Assembly: GCA_013204985.1 (NCBI GenBank)
Contig: JABMLG010000001.1
Span: 430,574 to 494,573 of the forward strand
Reading direction: 5' to 3'
DNA length: 64,000 bases
From: Microbacteriaceae bacterium VKM Ac-2855
Lineage (GTDB): Bacteria; Actinomycetota; Actinomycetes; Actinomycetales; Microbacteriaceae
Shown here: positions 48,486 through 57,399 of the stretch, in pieces
How the letters are laid out: each line of letters starts with the position of its first letter
Numbering within the stretch: the stretch's first letter is position 1
Position numbers and translations under genes: made by a program
The notes under the pieces: generated by a model
Database searches by the model: none
The model's input: only the letters and a program-made list of their open reading frames with translations
What the model was told of the DNA's origin: nothing

Positions 48486-49781
48486 GTGTCGCGCTCCCGG
48501 ACCGCTCCCCCACGACGCTCGGCGTCAGCGCTCATCGGATTGCCGATCGTGATCATCGGCGCCGGCCCGGTCGGCCTCGCCGCTGCCGCTCAGTTGCTCG
48601 AGCGGGGTCTCGACCCGGTGATCCTCGAAGCCGGAGAGAGCGCCGGCGCCTCCATCGCGGCCTGGGGCCATGTCCGGCTCTTCACTCCCTGGCCGCTTCT
48701 CGTCGATGACGCTGCCGCCCGCCTGCTCGAGAGAACCGGATGGACACTTCCCGAGTCGGTGCTCTCCCCCAGTGGACGCGACTTTCTCGATGCGTACCTC
48801 ATTCCGCTCGCAGCTCACCCTGAACTCGTCGGGCGAATCCGATACCGGCATCAGGTCACCGCCCTCAGCCGGCTCGGGATGGACCGCACTCGGTCCGCCG
48901 ATCGAGCGCAGACGCCCTTCGTGCTCCGCTCGGTGACGCCGGACGGCGTCGTCGAGATGCTCGCAGCTGCCATCATCGACGCCTCTGGCACCTGGTCGAA
49001 TCCGAACCCACTGCTCTCCTCCGGGCTGGCGCCCACCTCTGATGTGGCCGAACTGCTGGCTCCTGCCCTGCCCGACGTCGCTGGGCGGCACCGCGCCCGC
49101 TTCGCCGGCCGGCACACGCTCGTCGCGGGCGCCGGACATTCCGCCGCGAACACGCTGATCGCCCTCGCCGCGCTGGACGAGCCCGGAACGCGGATCAGCT
49201 GGGCGGTTCGTAACCGTGCAGCGACCCGCATCCTCACCGCAGAGAGCGATGGCCTGCCGGAGCGTGCGACTCTGGGCCGGCGTGTCGCGGAGCTCATCCG
49301 CTCCGGTCGCATCGAGGTGATCAATCAGTTCGAGATCGACGACATCTCCCCCGACGGTGATCGCGCACGGATCGTCGGGCGCCGAGCCGGCGAAGAAGTC
49401 AGCATCGACGTCGACCAGGTCGTTGTCGCAACAGGGTTCCGGCCCGACCTCTCCATGCTTCGCGAGATCCGCCTCGCGCTGGACGACATCGTCGAAGCTC
49501 CCCGCGCGCTCGCCCCACTCATCGATCCGAACCTGCATTCCTGCGGATCCGTCCCGGCACACGGCGTCGCTGAGCTCATGCAGCCCGAATCGAACTTCTT
49601 CATCGCCGGAATGAAGTCCTACGGCCGCGCCCCGACGTTCCTGCTGCCCACCGGGTATGCACAAGTCCGCTCCATCGCCGACGAACTCGCCGGCGACCAC
49701 CTGGCTGCCCGCGAGGTCCATCTCATGCTGCCCGAGACCGGGGTCTCTTCGACCGTCATCCCCGATCTCTCCTGCTGCTGA
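48486..49781 (+). CDS. FAD/NAD(P)-binding flavoprotein of arsenic operons
   Basis: A 431-residue flavoprotein starting at GTG 48486, 14 bases after arsC. An N-terminal 'IVIIGAGPVGLAAAAQLLER' binds FAD, 'TLVAGAGHSAANTLIALAAL' binds NAD(P)H, and 'VVVATGFRPDLSML' is the usual FMO/thioredoxin-reductase-like motif. The C-terminus ends in Cys-Cys. Proteins of this type are recurrent in actinobacterial ars operons, but their reaction is not established to my knowledge. The following acetyltransferase overlaps its stop by one base (TGATG). Confidence 0.85.
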   Translation: MSRSRTAPPRRSASALIGLPIVIIGAGPVGLAAAAQLLERGLDPVILEAGESAGASIAAWGHVRLFTPWPLLVDDAAARLLERTGWTLPESVLSPSGRDFLDAYLIPLAAHPELVGRIRYRHQVTALSRLGMDRTRSADRAQTPFVLRSVTPDGVVEMLAAAIIDASGTWSNPNPLLSSGLAPTSDVAELLAPALPDVAGRHRARFAGRHTLVAGAGHSAANTLIALAALDEPGTRISWAVRNRAATRILTAESDGLPERATLGRRVAELIRSGRIEVINQFEIDDISPDGDRARIVGRRAGEEVSIDVDQVVVATGFRPDLSMLREIRLALDDIVEAPRALAPLIDPNLHSCGSVPAHGVAELMQPESNFFIAGMKSYGRAPTFLLPTGYAQVRSIADELAGDHLAAREVHLMLPETGVSSTVIPDLSCC

Positions 49782-50287
49782 TGGGCGGGGCACGGATCCG
49801 GTCCCTCCAGCCGGCGGACTGGCCCACGGTCGAACAGATCCACCGTGACGGTATCGCCACCGGTCATGCGACCTTCGAGTCCGAACCGCCCGATTGGACG
49901 ACGTTCGACGCGGAGAGGATCCGCGACGTCCGCCTCGTCGCGACGATCGACGACGCGGTCGTCGGCTGGGTCGCCGCGTCACACGTCAGCAACCGCGCCG
50001 TCTATCGCGGAGTGCTCGAGCACTCCCTCTACATCGCACCGACCGCGCGAGGCCACGGCATTGGCGGCGCTCTCCTCACCGCTTTCATCGCGGCAGCCGA
50101 CGACGCCGGATTCTGGACCATACAGTCCAGCGTCTTCCCCGAGAACGTCGCCAGTCTTCGACTGCACGAGAAGGCGGGGTTCCGCGTCGTCGGTCGGCGC
50201 GAAGCGATCGCGCGCATGTCCTACGGTCCCTATGCCGGACGATGGCGCGACACGATCCTCATCGAGCGGCGCCATCAGCAGCGCTAG
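49781..50287 (+). CDS. ArsN-like GNAT N-acetyltransferase
   Basis: A 168-residue GNAT enzyme of the phosphinothricin acetyltransferase type: 'DGIATGHATFESEPPDW', the acetyl-CoA loop 'ARGHGIGGALLTAFIAAA', 'NVASLRLHEKAGFRVVG' and the C-terminal 'WRDTILIER'. In ars operons this group (ArsN1) acetylates arsinothricin or phosphinothricin. Here it is coupled to the flavoprotein gene and ends the operon. The function is inferred from family and context. Confidence 0.83.
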   Translation: MGGARIRSLQPADWPTVEQIHRDGIATGHATFESEPPDWTTFDAERIRDVRLVATIDDAVVGWVAASHVSNRAVYRGVLEHSLYIAPTARGHGIGGALLTAFIAAADDAGFWTIQSSVFPENVASLRLHEKAGFRVVGRREAIARMSYGPYAGRWRDTILIERRHQQR

Positions 50288-50796
50288 CCGAGTCATCGCC
50301 CCGCGAATGCTGCTCGGGCGATATCGAAAGCGCTCATTCCGATGCCGAGGCATTCCGGTATCGTCTCGACCGGCATCGATGGGATGCGTCTCTCAACCTC
50401 CCTCCAGAGGTGCGGGTCACGAACGCCTCGACGCTGCGTCGGTTATTGCGAGAAATTCGATTGCCGAAGGCCCACAGAGTCGGGACGCGCATCGCGGAAA
50501 GGATCATCACAACCGCCGGCCGCGGAGACGAGGCGAGAACTTCCACTCCTCCATATGAGAATCGGTGTCTTGACCAGGGTTAACATCGGCACCGGTTGCG
50601 TGACGTGGAGGCTTGGAAAAGCACCGACGATTGCAGATAGTGAGGCGAAATCGATAGAGCAAGAATGCCGAGGAATCGTCGCTGATTCGGGTCCCGTCAG
50701 GCTGACAGCGCATCGACGAATGGCATGCCAAAATTGGATAGCACCACCCGTCGGAAGCGGACCCCGATACGGCTTCCTTACCTCGACCGATAAGGA
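50288..50796. other. Gene-poor 0.5-kb stretch between arsenic and exopolysaccharide genes
   Basis: Lower GC than the flanks. The open frames present (about 100-150 codons on each strand) overlap each other and read as low-complexity text. One short protein-like stretch ('LPPEVRVTNASTLRRLLREI') near 50400-50460 may be a relic. The end of the region must contain the promoter and the AAGGA site of the Wzz gene. Nothing else supported. Confidence 0.45.
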
Positions 50797-50805
50797 ATGA
50801 CATCT

Positions 50806-52158
50806 GTGGGAATGCGTGAATACGGACGGCTTCTGCGCCGCGGCTGGCTCCTCATCTCCGTGTGCGTCGCTCTGGGACTCGCGATCGCCGCGGCGGTCAC
50901 CCTGACCTCGCAGTCGGAGTACCGGGCGCAGACCACCGTCTTCGTCTCGGTGTCAACCGCGGAGAATCAGTCGAGTGCCGAGGTCGGCGCTTCCTTCACG
51001 AGCGCTGAGGCGCGGGTGGCCTCCTACGTCGCACTCGTCGACTCCAGCTCCGTGCTCGAGCCCGTCATCAGCCAGCTGGGTCTGGACATGTCGGTCGACG
51101 ATCTCGCGGACGAGGTCACGGCGGAGGCCCTGCCGAACACGGTCATCATGAGCATTGACGTGGTCGACGAGCGAGCGGAGCGCGCCGCCGAGATCGCCGA
51201 TGCCGTAGCCACGAGCCTGAGCGAATACGTCGCCCAGATCGAGGCACCCTCCACCGGAGGTCCGAGCCGCGTCGATGTGACGGTGCTCGAGTCGGCGGCG
51301 GTACCGAACTCACCGCTGAGTCCCGATCTGATCGTGTACCTCGTGCTCGGCGGCGCAACCGGGCTCATCGTCGGCGTGGGGATCATCGTGCTGCGATCGC
51401 TCGGCGACGCACGCATCCGCTCGGCGAAGGACCTCGTGAGCGGCACGACGTTGCACGTACTCGAGTCGATCCCCTACGACGCGAAGGCGCGCAAGACGCC
51501 CCTCGTCGTCGAGGCCGATCCTCGCGGAGTGGCAGCCGAAGCGTTCCGGATGCTGCGCACGACGATCCTCTTCGGCTCGGATATCAAGGGCCGCACGCTC
51601 CTCGTCACGTCGGCGCGGGCCGGGGATGGGAAGAGCAGCGTGGTCGCCAACCTCGCGCAGTCGATCGCCAATGTGGGCCGAACGGTCGTGGTCGTCGACG
51701 CGGATCTCCGCAGCCCGATGCAGAGCGCGCTCTTCGGCCTCAGTGATGAGGGACCAAGCCTCGTCGAGCTTCTGCAGGTCGGCGCGACCGCAGCACCGGC
51801 TCGACTCCCCGTCACGGAGAACGGCGTCGCGGTGCTTCGCGCCGGCCAGAGCCCGGCGAGCCCCGGCGACCTGATCGGATCGGAGACTATGGAACGGGTC
51901 CTCGCCGACCTCGCCGCTCGCTACGATCACGTTCTCGTCGACTCGCCCGCGATCCTGTCAGCCACCGATGCCGTCCTTCTCGGCTCCATCGTCTCCGGCA
52001 CCGTCCTCGTCGCCGGCGTCGGCGTCTCCACCACGCCCGACATCGTCGCAGCGGCCGACCGCCTCCGCGACGTCGGTGGCACACTCGTCGGTGTCGTCGT
52101 TTCTCGGGCGGCTGTCAACGCGTCGAGCCCTGTGGCCGAGACGTCCATCGCGAACTGA
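50806..52158 (+). CDS. Wzz-type chain-length regulator fused to BY-kinase-like ATPase
   Basis: About 450 residues. GTG 50806 is preferred because AAGGA lies nine bases upstream; ATG 50797 would overlap that site. The N-terminal half is a Wzz domain with helices near residues 15-35 and 175-195 and an extracytoplasmic loop. The cytoplasmic half is a bacterial tyrosine-kinase-like ATPase: Walker A 'SARAGDGKSSVVANLAQ', Walker A' 'VVVVDADLRSPM', Walker B 'HVLVDSPAI'. The C-terminal tyrosine cluster of typical BY-kinases is absent (tail 'NASSPVAETSIAN'), so autophosphorylation there is unlikely. It would control polymer length and export of the exopolysaccharide made by the following genes. Confidence 0.9.
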   Translation: MGMREYGRLLRRGWLLISVCVALGLAIAAAVTLTSQSEYRAQTTVFVSVSTAENQSSAEVGASFTSAEARVASYVALVDSSSVLEPVISQLGLDMSVDDLADEVTAEALPNTVIMSIDVVDERAERAAEIADAVATSLSEYVAQIEAPSTGGPSRVDVTVLESAAVPNSPLSPDLIVYLVLGGATGLIVGVGIIVLRSLGDARIRSAKDLVSGTTLHVLESIPYDAKARKTPLVVEADPRGVAAEAFRMLRTTILFGSDIKGRTLLVTSARAGDGKSSVVANLAQSIANVGRTVVVVDADLRSPMQSALFGLSDEGPSLVELLQVGATAAPARLPVTENGVAVLRAGQSPASPGDLIGSETMERVLADLAARYDHVLVDSPAILSATDAVLLGSIVSGTVLVAGVGVSTTPDIVAAADRLRDVGGTLVGVVVSRAAVNASSPVAETSIAN

Positions 52159-52176
52159 GGCGGCTCGTATGCGGCA

Positions 52177-52205
52177 CGGATGCGGCACGGCTCGTGCCGC
52201 ATCCG
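52177..52205. terminator. Bidirectional terminator hairpin
   Basis: CGGATGCGGCAC (52177-52188) and GTGCCGCATCCG (52194-52205) form a perfect 12-base stem with loop GGCTC between the convergent Wzz and ligase genes. Its position and symmetry suit termination from both sides. Confidence 0.88.
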
Positions 52206-52227
52206 CCGCCCCCGGTGTGGTTACTCG

Positions 52228-53559
52228 TCAGTGCTTCCGGCGCACGGGTCGAATACCGGAACTCGGCCGGCCCGCCACGAGACCGATGCCGCACACGATC
52301 CAGAGCGTGTACGCCACGGGTCCTTCCTGCAGCGTCGGCAGAACCGTGAAGCTCACCAGGGCTCCGGCGATCGCTGCCGTCGGAAGCAGTCCATCGAGAG
52401 TGCCGGCACGGATCCCGTGCACGAAGAGGTAGGCGACCAGAGCCGCGAACAGAGCCATCACCAGCAGCCCGGATTCGATGGCCAGTACGAGGAAGAAGCT
52501 TTCGACCAGCACGCTATCCGTCGAGTACAGCTGCGCCCGTGGTCCGACCTTGCCCAGCCCGAGTCCGAACGGGTGGGAGATCAGGAAGGGCAGATTCTCG
52601 AAGAGGCTGTCACTGTGCCCGATCAGCGACGGATCCGCGACGTGCGAGATCACCTTGTCGATGTACAAGTACAGAGTCACGCCGGCCACCGCGGCGACGC
52701 CGGCGATCGTGAACATCGCCCATACCAGCATCGGCCGGCGGCGGAACAGAGCCCACGCGACCAGGGTCACGGCAAGGATCGCGAGTCCGATGTACCCGCT
52801 TCGTGACTGCGTGAGGGCGATCGCGACCAGCGGCATGGCGGTGAGAACGCACTTCAGCAGGATCGGCCAACCCGGTCGCGTCCAGAGCAGCGCGAGCGCG
52901 ATCGTGGTGGCGACGGCGTTCTCGTTCGGCGCGCTGTACGGGCTGAAGGCGCGGGGCTCGATGCTGCCCGCCACGAACAGCGAGGATGGGAAGAGCGCGT
53001 CGGGCGCCAGCGGGAACACGCCGAGCGTGAACAGCCAGTCCAGGCCTTGATTCCAGGTGACGATCGTCGTGGCGGACGCGAGCTGAAGCGCGACCACGAA
53101 GGCCGTGGTCACGATCGCGAGGTGTCGGCGCTCGATGATGGCGGGGACGACGACCAGCGCGAGGAGGGGCAGGAAATCGTTGCGCCACCCGTAGGCAGCC
53201 TGCTCGAGGTTCGGCGTCCACACCGCCGACACGGCCCCCAGCGCTGTGATCATCACGACCAGCACGACGACGGGAACAGGGACGCGCCTGATCCGACCGG
53301 TCACGACGACGAACGCGAACAGGCCCAGGATGATCGCGTCCTTGATACCGCCGAAAGCGGTCGCGAGCGCACCGGAGAGGAAGGCCGACGTCACTCCGTT
53401 GGCGGGCAGGATGAACGCCAGAACGAGGATGCCCAGCCACGGCACGCCCAGTTTCGCCAGCCGGTCGAGACCGAGTCGACTGATGGCGCGCCGTCCGGGG
53501 CTCCCCCCTGCTGCCGCTCCCTCGCGCAGATAGCTGTGCCGTTGCGGTGCAGTGGTCAC
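52228..53559 (-). CDS. O-antigen ligase/Wzy-type polymerase
   Basis: A 443-residue integral membrane protein with about eleven hydrophobic helices and one larger extracytoplasmic loop. 'LTQSRSGYIGLAILAVTLVA' is the conserved segment of the Wzy/WaaL family before the large loop, and 'ISHPFGLGLGKVG' lies in that loop. It would polymerise or attach exopolysaccharide repeat units. GTG start overlaps the flippase stop (GTGA), last gene of a four-gene leftward operon. Confidence 0.86.
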   Translation of the reverse strand: MTTAPQRHSYLREGAAAGGSPGRRAISRLGLDRLAKLGVPWLGILVLAFILPANGVTSAFLSGALATAFGGIKDAIILGLFAFVVVTGRIRRVPVPVVVLVVMITALGAVSAVWTPNLEQAAYGWRNDFLPLLALVVVPAIIERRHLAIVTTAFVVALQLASATTIVTWNQGLDWLFTLGVFPLAPDALFPSSLFVAGSIEPRAFSPYSAPNENAVATTIALALLWTRPGWPILLKCVLTAMPLVAIALTQSRSGYIGLAILAVTLVAWALFRRRPMLVWAMFTIAGVAAVAGVTLYLYIDKVISHVADPSLIGHSDSLFENLPFLISHPFGLGLGKVGPRAQLYSTDSVLVESFFLVLAIESGLLVMALFAALVAYLFVHGIRAGTLDGLLPTAAIAGALVSFTVLPTLQEGPVAYTLWIVCGIGLVAGRPSSGIRPVRRKH

Positions 53560-54833
53560 GCCGAGCCTCCTCGACTCGTCAGGCGCCGCACCACGAGGCC
53601 GACATCGGATGGCCGGGGGACCAGATGGCGGACGGACGGCCTGATGGCGAAGATCATCACGATCAGCGCCACCACGATTCCGCCGGCGTTCGCGATCGCC
53701 GCGGCGATCGCTCCACCGGACGGGCCGAACGTGAGGAGAACGCTCAAGCAGACGATCAACCCGACCACCTGAGCGGTCGTGAGGCGGAAGCCCTTATTGC
53801 CCGCGGAGAGCACTTCGACTCCGCTCACCGCGACGACGAGGAAGATCGAGCCGATGATGGCGATGTAGACCGCCGGCAGAGCCTCGGCGAATTCGGCTCC
53901 GAAGAGGAACGGGACTCCCCAGTACGACGCGATGCCCAGGAAGACGGCGGCGACGATACCCACGACGAAGGCCGAGCGGAGCGCGTCACCGACCGCCCGC
54001 ATCCGCCCCGCCTCGGACGCTTCGGAGACGTCAGCGAACACCGGGGCGGCGACCGCGTGGGCGAGGAACACCGGCAGTGTGCCGATCGTCACCGCGACGG
54101 AGTAGAGGCCGGCCTGATGTGCGCCGATGAGCGGAAGCATGATCACCTGATCGAGGCGTTGGTAAGCCGCGTCGGAGGCCTGCGCTCCGTAGAACGTCAG
54201 ACTCCCGCGGAACAACGGCCTCCAGGGCGTTGCCGTACTTCCGGAGGTGCGATTGATGCACCATCCGACCACCGCCGTCACCGCCGACCCGGCGAGATTC
54301 GACCAGATCACCCCGGCGACGCTGATGTGACCGAAGAGGAACAGGGCGAAGACGCCGCCGACGTAGACGATCGGTTGCGTCGCCTGCAGCAGCGCGACGG
54401 CGCCGAATCGTCGGTGCGCCCCCACGACTCCGATGTCCACCATCCAACTCACCATCAGCGGTGCGGAGGTGATGCCGACGAAGGCCGCGATTTTCGCGTC
54501 GTCGTCCAGCGTCACGAGCAGGGTGGACGTGACGAGCCATGCGATCAGTGCCGCCGGGATCACCGCGAGCACGGCGAGGCGTCGGGCGGTTCGCACGGCG
54601 CCCAGATCGCTCGACTCCAGCACGCGTCGGCGGGTCTCGAACGGCATGCCGAAGGCGAGCACGATCGGGATCAGGTACATCGCTGCCAGGCTCGCGGCCG
54701 TCTCGCCGCGCCCACTCGGTCCGAGGGACTGCGCGATCAACGGGGCGCTCACCAGCCCGAGGGCCGCCACGCTCAGCCGGCTCGCGAGCATCGCGATCGG
54801 GGAGTTCAGCAGCGAACGGATGCGTCCCATCAC
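53556..54833 (-). CDS. Wzx-type polysaccharide flippase
   Basis: A 425-residue MOP-superfamily transporter with about twelve helices. The N-terminal 'PIAMLASRLSVAALGLVSAP' and 'SLGPSGRGETAASLAAMYLI' are typical of oligosaccharide flippases; the rest is hydrophobic with short charged loops. It would move lipid-linked repeat units across the membrane for the adjacent Wzy-type polymerase. The genes on both sides overlap it by a few bases. Confidence 0.88.
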   Translation of the reverse strand: MMGRIRSLLNSPIAMLASRLSVAALGLVSAPLIAQSLGPSGRGETAASLAAMYLIPIVLAFGMPFETRRRVLESSDLGAVRTARRLAVLAVIPAALIAWLVTSTLLVTLDDDAKIAAFVGITSAPLMVSWMVDIGVVGAHRRFGAVALLQATQPIVYVGGVFALFLFGHISVAGVIWSNLAGSAVTAVVGWCINRTSGSTATPWRPLFRGSLTFYGAQASDAAYQRLDQVIMLPLIGAHQAGLYSVAVTIGTLPVFLAHAVAAPVFADVSEASEAGRMRAVGDALRSAFVVGIVAAVFLGIASYWGVPFLFGAEFAEALPAVYIAIIGSIFLVVAVSGVEVLSAGNKGFRLTTAQVVGLIVCLSVLLTFGPSGGAIAAAIANAGGIVVALIVMIFAIRPSVRHLVPRPSDVGLVVRRLTSRGGSA

Positions 54834-56113
54834 GCCCGCGCCGAGGACGAGGCCGTGTCGATCGCGGTGTGCAGCCGCGCCTCGAATGCCGCGAGATCGA
54901 ACGTGCCGGTCTCATCCCAGACGGTGACGTGCATCGTGTCGCGCATCGGGGCGACCTCGACCCAGACGCCGAGTGGGAAGTCGAGGTGGCCCGGGATGCC
55001 GCCGACGATCGATGCCGGTCCGATCTCCGGCATGAGCGACTCCGGCACAGCCGCCTCGAACGAAGGCAAGGAGAGATGGATCTCGAACGGGATACGAGGC
55101 GTCTCGCGCGGCGGCCGTCGACCGGCGAGCAGATGCCGGACCGTGTTCTTCAGGGTCACCAGGGCGCCGGCCAACAGCCAGGTGATCGGTAATCCGGACT
55201 TCGTCGCGGAAGAGATATGGCCGAGCAAGGAGGTCGCCGACCAATCGTCGCCGCGCAGGGTGCCCATGGGCACCGACGGCGAGAAGTTCCCCGCGACATC
55301 CGTGCCCTTCTCCGCCCACCGGCGCGCGTCGATCGGAACGACCACCCGGAAGTCGAGTCCTTCGGTCGCACAATCGCGGAGGGTGCGCAGAACCAGACTC
55401 GCGGCTTTCAGCGAGACAGGTGGTCGTGCCGGTCGCTTCCCGTCCGCCGCCTGCTCCGGGATCGCCGCGATCCGGCGCAGGGTCCCCTCGTCAAGGATCG
55501 TGCTGACGAGGCGGGTACGCCGAACGGATTCCGTCTTGCTCAGGGTCGAGCCGAGCTGGTAACCGGTGTCGGTCGAAGCGGTCAACGACCGGAATGTCGC
55601 TCTCGCCGTGCGGATTCCGGCGAGGCCGGTGAGCGAGAACTTCTGCATCGCGGTGCGCAGCGGCTTCACGGTCGCAGGTTTCGCGGCGATGTCGTCCCTG
55701 CCGGGTGACGCCAGCTTCTCGACCACGAGGCCGACGATGACCGTCGCCCCGGTTCCGTCGAAGAGGGCGTGCGGCATGGCGAACGCGAGCACCCCCTCGT
55801 CGAGCATGATCCGGATCGGGAGGTCGCCAGGAACGAACTGCACCTCGAGGATCCGCTTCGCCGCCCGTTCCAGACCGAGCCCGTCACTACCGTCGCCGGA
55901 AACAACGGTGACGGCGCGCTCGAGAGCAGCATCCGCTCCGACCGAGCGCCAGCGTCCGCCCCGCGTCCGGACTCTGAGCAGCGCTCCCCCGCGCGGCGAC
56001 GCGAGCACGTCGCGCACGGCCCGACGAACGTCGTCGGCGGTCACGCCGACGAGCGGTCCGACGAAGTAGCCGACGACGAGGCGGTCGTAACCGAGGTCAC
56101 GGAGGCTGTTCAT
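54830..56113 (-). CDS. Condensation-fold/WS-DGAT-like acyltransferase in the exopolysaccharide operon
   Basis: A 427-residue protein starting at ATG 56113, which overlaps the glycosyltransferase stop (ATGA). 'VLAFAMPHALFDGTGATVIV' contains H115-x3-D119-G120, the active-site signature of the condensation/PapA/WS-DGAT CoA-dependent acyltransferase superfamily (one His rather than two). The C-terminal half has 'FRVVVPIDARRWAEKGTDVA' and 'GNFSPSVPMGTLRG', similar in placement to the NFxG structural motif of that fold. It would add an acyl group to the polymer or its lipid carrier. No carrier-protein domain is nearby, so acyl-CoA is the likely donor. Confidence 0.75.
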   Translation of the reverse strand: MNSLRDLGYDRLVVGYFVGPLVGVTADDVRRAVRDVLASPRGGALLRVRTRGGRWRSVGADAALERAVTVVSGDGSDGLGLERAAKRILEVQFVPGDLPIRIMLDEGVLAFAMPHALFDGTGATVIVGLVVEKLASPGRDDIAAKPATVKPLRTAMQKFSLTGLAGIRTARATFRSLTASTDTGYQLGSTLSKTESVRRTRLVSTILDEGTLRRIAAIPEQAADGKRPARPPVSLKAASLVLRTLRDCATEGLDFRVVVPIDARRWAEKGTDVAGNFSPSVPMGTLRGDDWSATSLLGHISSATKSGLPITWLLAGALVTLKNTVRHLLAGRRPPRETPRIPFEIHLSLPSFEAAVPESLMPEIGPASIVGGIPGHLDFPLGVWVEVAPMRDTMHVTVWDETGTFDLAAFEARLHTAIDTASSSARA

Positions 56114-57240
56114 GCTCGCGACCTGCTCGTGCTCGCCGTCGTCTTCGATTCGATGAGACGAAGCAGCGCCTGCTCGTAGGCCGCGTTCACATCGTTCCAC
56201 GAGTAGTGAACGCGAGCGCGTTCCTGGCCCAGAGAGCCCAGCTGCTCTTGGGCCACCGGATCCTCGAGCACCGCGAGCATTCCTTGCGAGATGGACGCCA
56301 CATCCGGCTGGACGAAGCGGCCGGTGTCACGGAGGACCTCGCGGTTGAACACCGTGTCGCGCGCCACCACCGGCGCGCCGCAGGCCATCGCCTGCACGAG
56401 TGCCGGATTGGTTCCGCCGACGCTGTGCCCGTGGAAGTAGGCGCCGGCGTGCTGCCAGAGGGAGAGCAGTCGTTTGTCGTCGCTCACATGCCCGAACCAG
56501 TGCACCCGTGGGTTGGTCGCGGCGAGTGCGGCGACCGCGCTCTCGATCTCGCCGCCGTAGCCCGACGAACCGACGATCACGACGTCGGTCGTCTTGGAGA
56601 GGTGCTCGGCCGCTTGCACGAACTGAGGAACCGTGTTCTCGGGGACGAAGCGCGCCACCATGAGCGCGTAGCCGCGATGGCTCAGCCCGGGTTCGACGGG
56701 ATACTCCGGCGGGATGTCGCCGCCGTAGGAGATGACGTCGCCGTCTCGACCGAACTCTCGACCCCACCGATCCGAGATCGCTGCGGCATCGAAGACCAGC
56801 CGGTCTCCGAAGCGAGCAGTCCACTTCGCGCCGGTGTGGAAGATGTACTTGGCGAACCGACCCCACTTCGCGCGCTCCCACTCGATCCCGTCGACGTTGA
56901 CCAGGGTAGGGATCCCGCGCTGCTTCAAGATCGGGAGCCAGTACCCGTTCGCGCAATTCAATACGAGCGCGACGTCGGGCTTGCGTCGAGCGGCATCAAG
57001 ACTGGAGGTGAGCCCGTACGAGAGGGTGCTGATCGACTTGGTCTCGACACCCACCGTCACCCGCGTCTTCACGCGCGGGTCCCGATCCGGGTCCTCGACG
57101 GTCGTACCGGGGCGACCGTAGACCGTGACATCCCACCCGCGCTCGGCGAGGTAGGGCGCCAACTTGCGGACCGCAGTCTCGAACCCGCCGTAGTAGCTGG
57201 GGTACCCGCGGGTCCCGATGATCGCGACTGAATTCGCCAC
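56110..57240 (-). CDS. Glycosyltransferase family 4 with DUF1972 (rhamnosyltransferase-like)
   Basis: A 376-residue GT-B enzyme starting at GTG 57240 in front of 'ANSVAIIGTRGYPSYYGGFE'; the open frame to 57336 lacks homology. The N-terminal DUF1972 signature 'GTRGYPSYYGGFETAVRKL' and the donor-site 'YFHGHSVGGTNPALVQAMAC' (GGTNP-A) are clear. It is the first gene of the leftward operon with acyltransferase, flippase and polymerase. It transfers a sugar, often rhamnose-type, during repeat-unit assembly. Confidence 0.9.
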   Translation of the reverse strand: MANSVAIIGTRGYPSYYGGFETAVRKLAPYLAERGWDVTVYGRPGTTVEDPDRDPRVKTRVTVGVETKSISTLSYGLTSSLDAARRKPDVALVLNCANGYWLPILKQRGIPTLVNVDGIEWERAKWGRFAKYIFHTGAKWTARFGDRLVFDAAAISDRWGREFGRDGDVISYGGDIPPEYPVEPGLSHRGYALMVARFVPENTVPQFVQAAEHLSKTTDVVIVGSSGYGGEIESAVAALAATNPRVHWFGHVSDDKRLLSLWQHAGAYFHGHSVGGTNPALVQAMACGAPVVARDTVFNREVLRDTGRFVQPDVASISQGMLAVLEDPVAQEQLGSLGQERARVHYSWNDVNAAYEQALLRLIESKTTASTSRSRA

Positions 57241-57399
57241 TGCTAACCCCAACTTCCAGAAGCGCCCGCGCGCACCGTTATCGCGGAGCGCTCGACGACA
57301 GAACATGATCGACATACCGGCGATGCCTCGCTGCACGGCAATCCCGTCCGGCAGCGACCGGGTCCGGGGTCACTCACTGGCGGAAGTGGTATTCCCCCA

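Noticed and set aside
50342-50803. Overlapping 152-codon plus and 98-codon minus frames before the Wzz gene
   Set aside because: Both lack ribosome-binding sites and protein-like periodicity and they overlap each other; treated as non-coding.
53547-55562. A 671-codon plus-strand frame opposite flippase and acyltransferase
   Set aside because: Asp/Arg/Glu-rich antisense of hydrophobic membrane protein codons; no domain recognisable.
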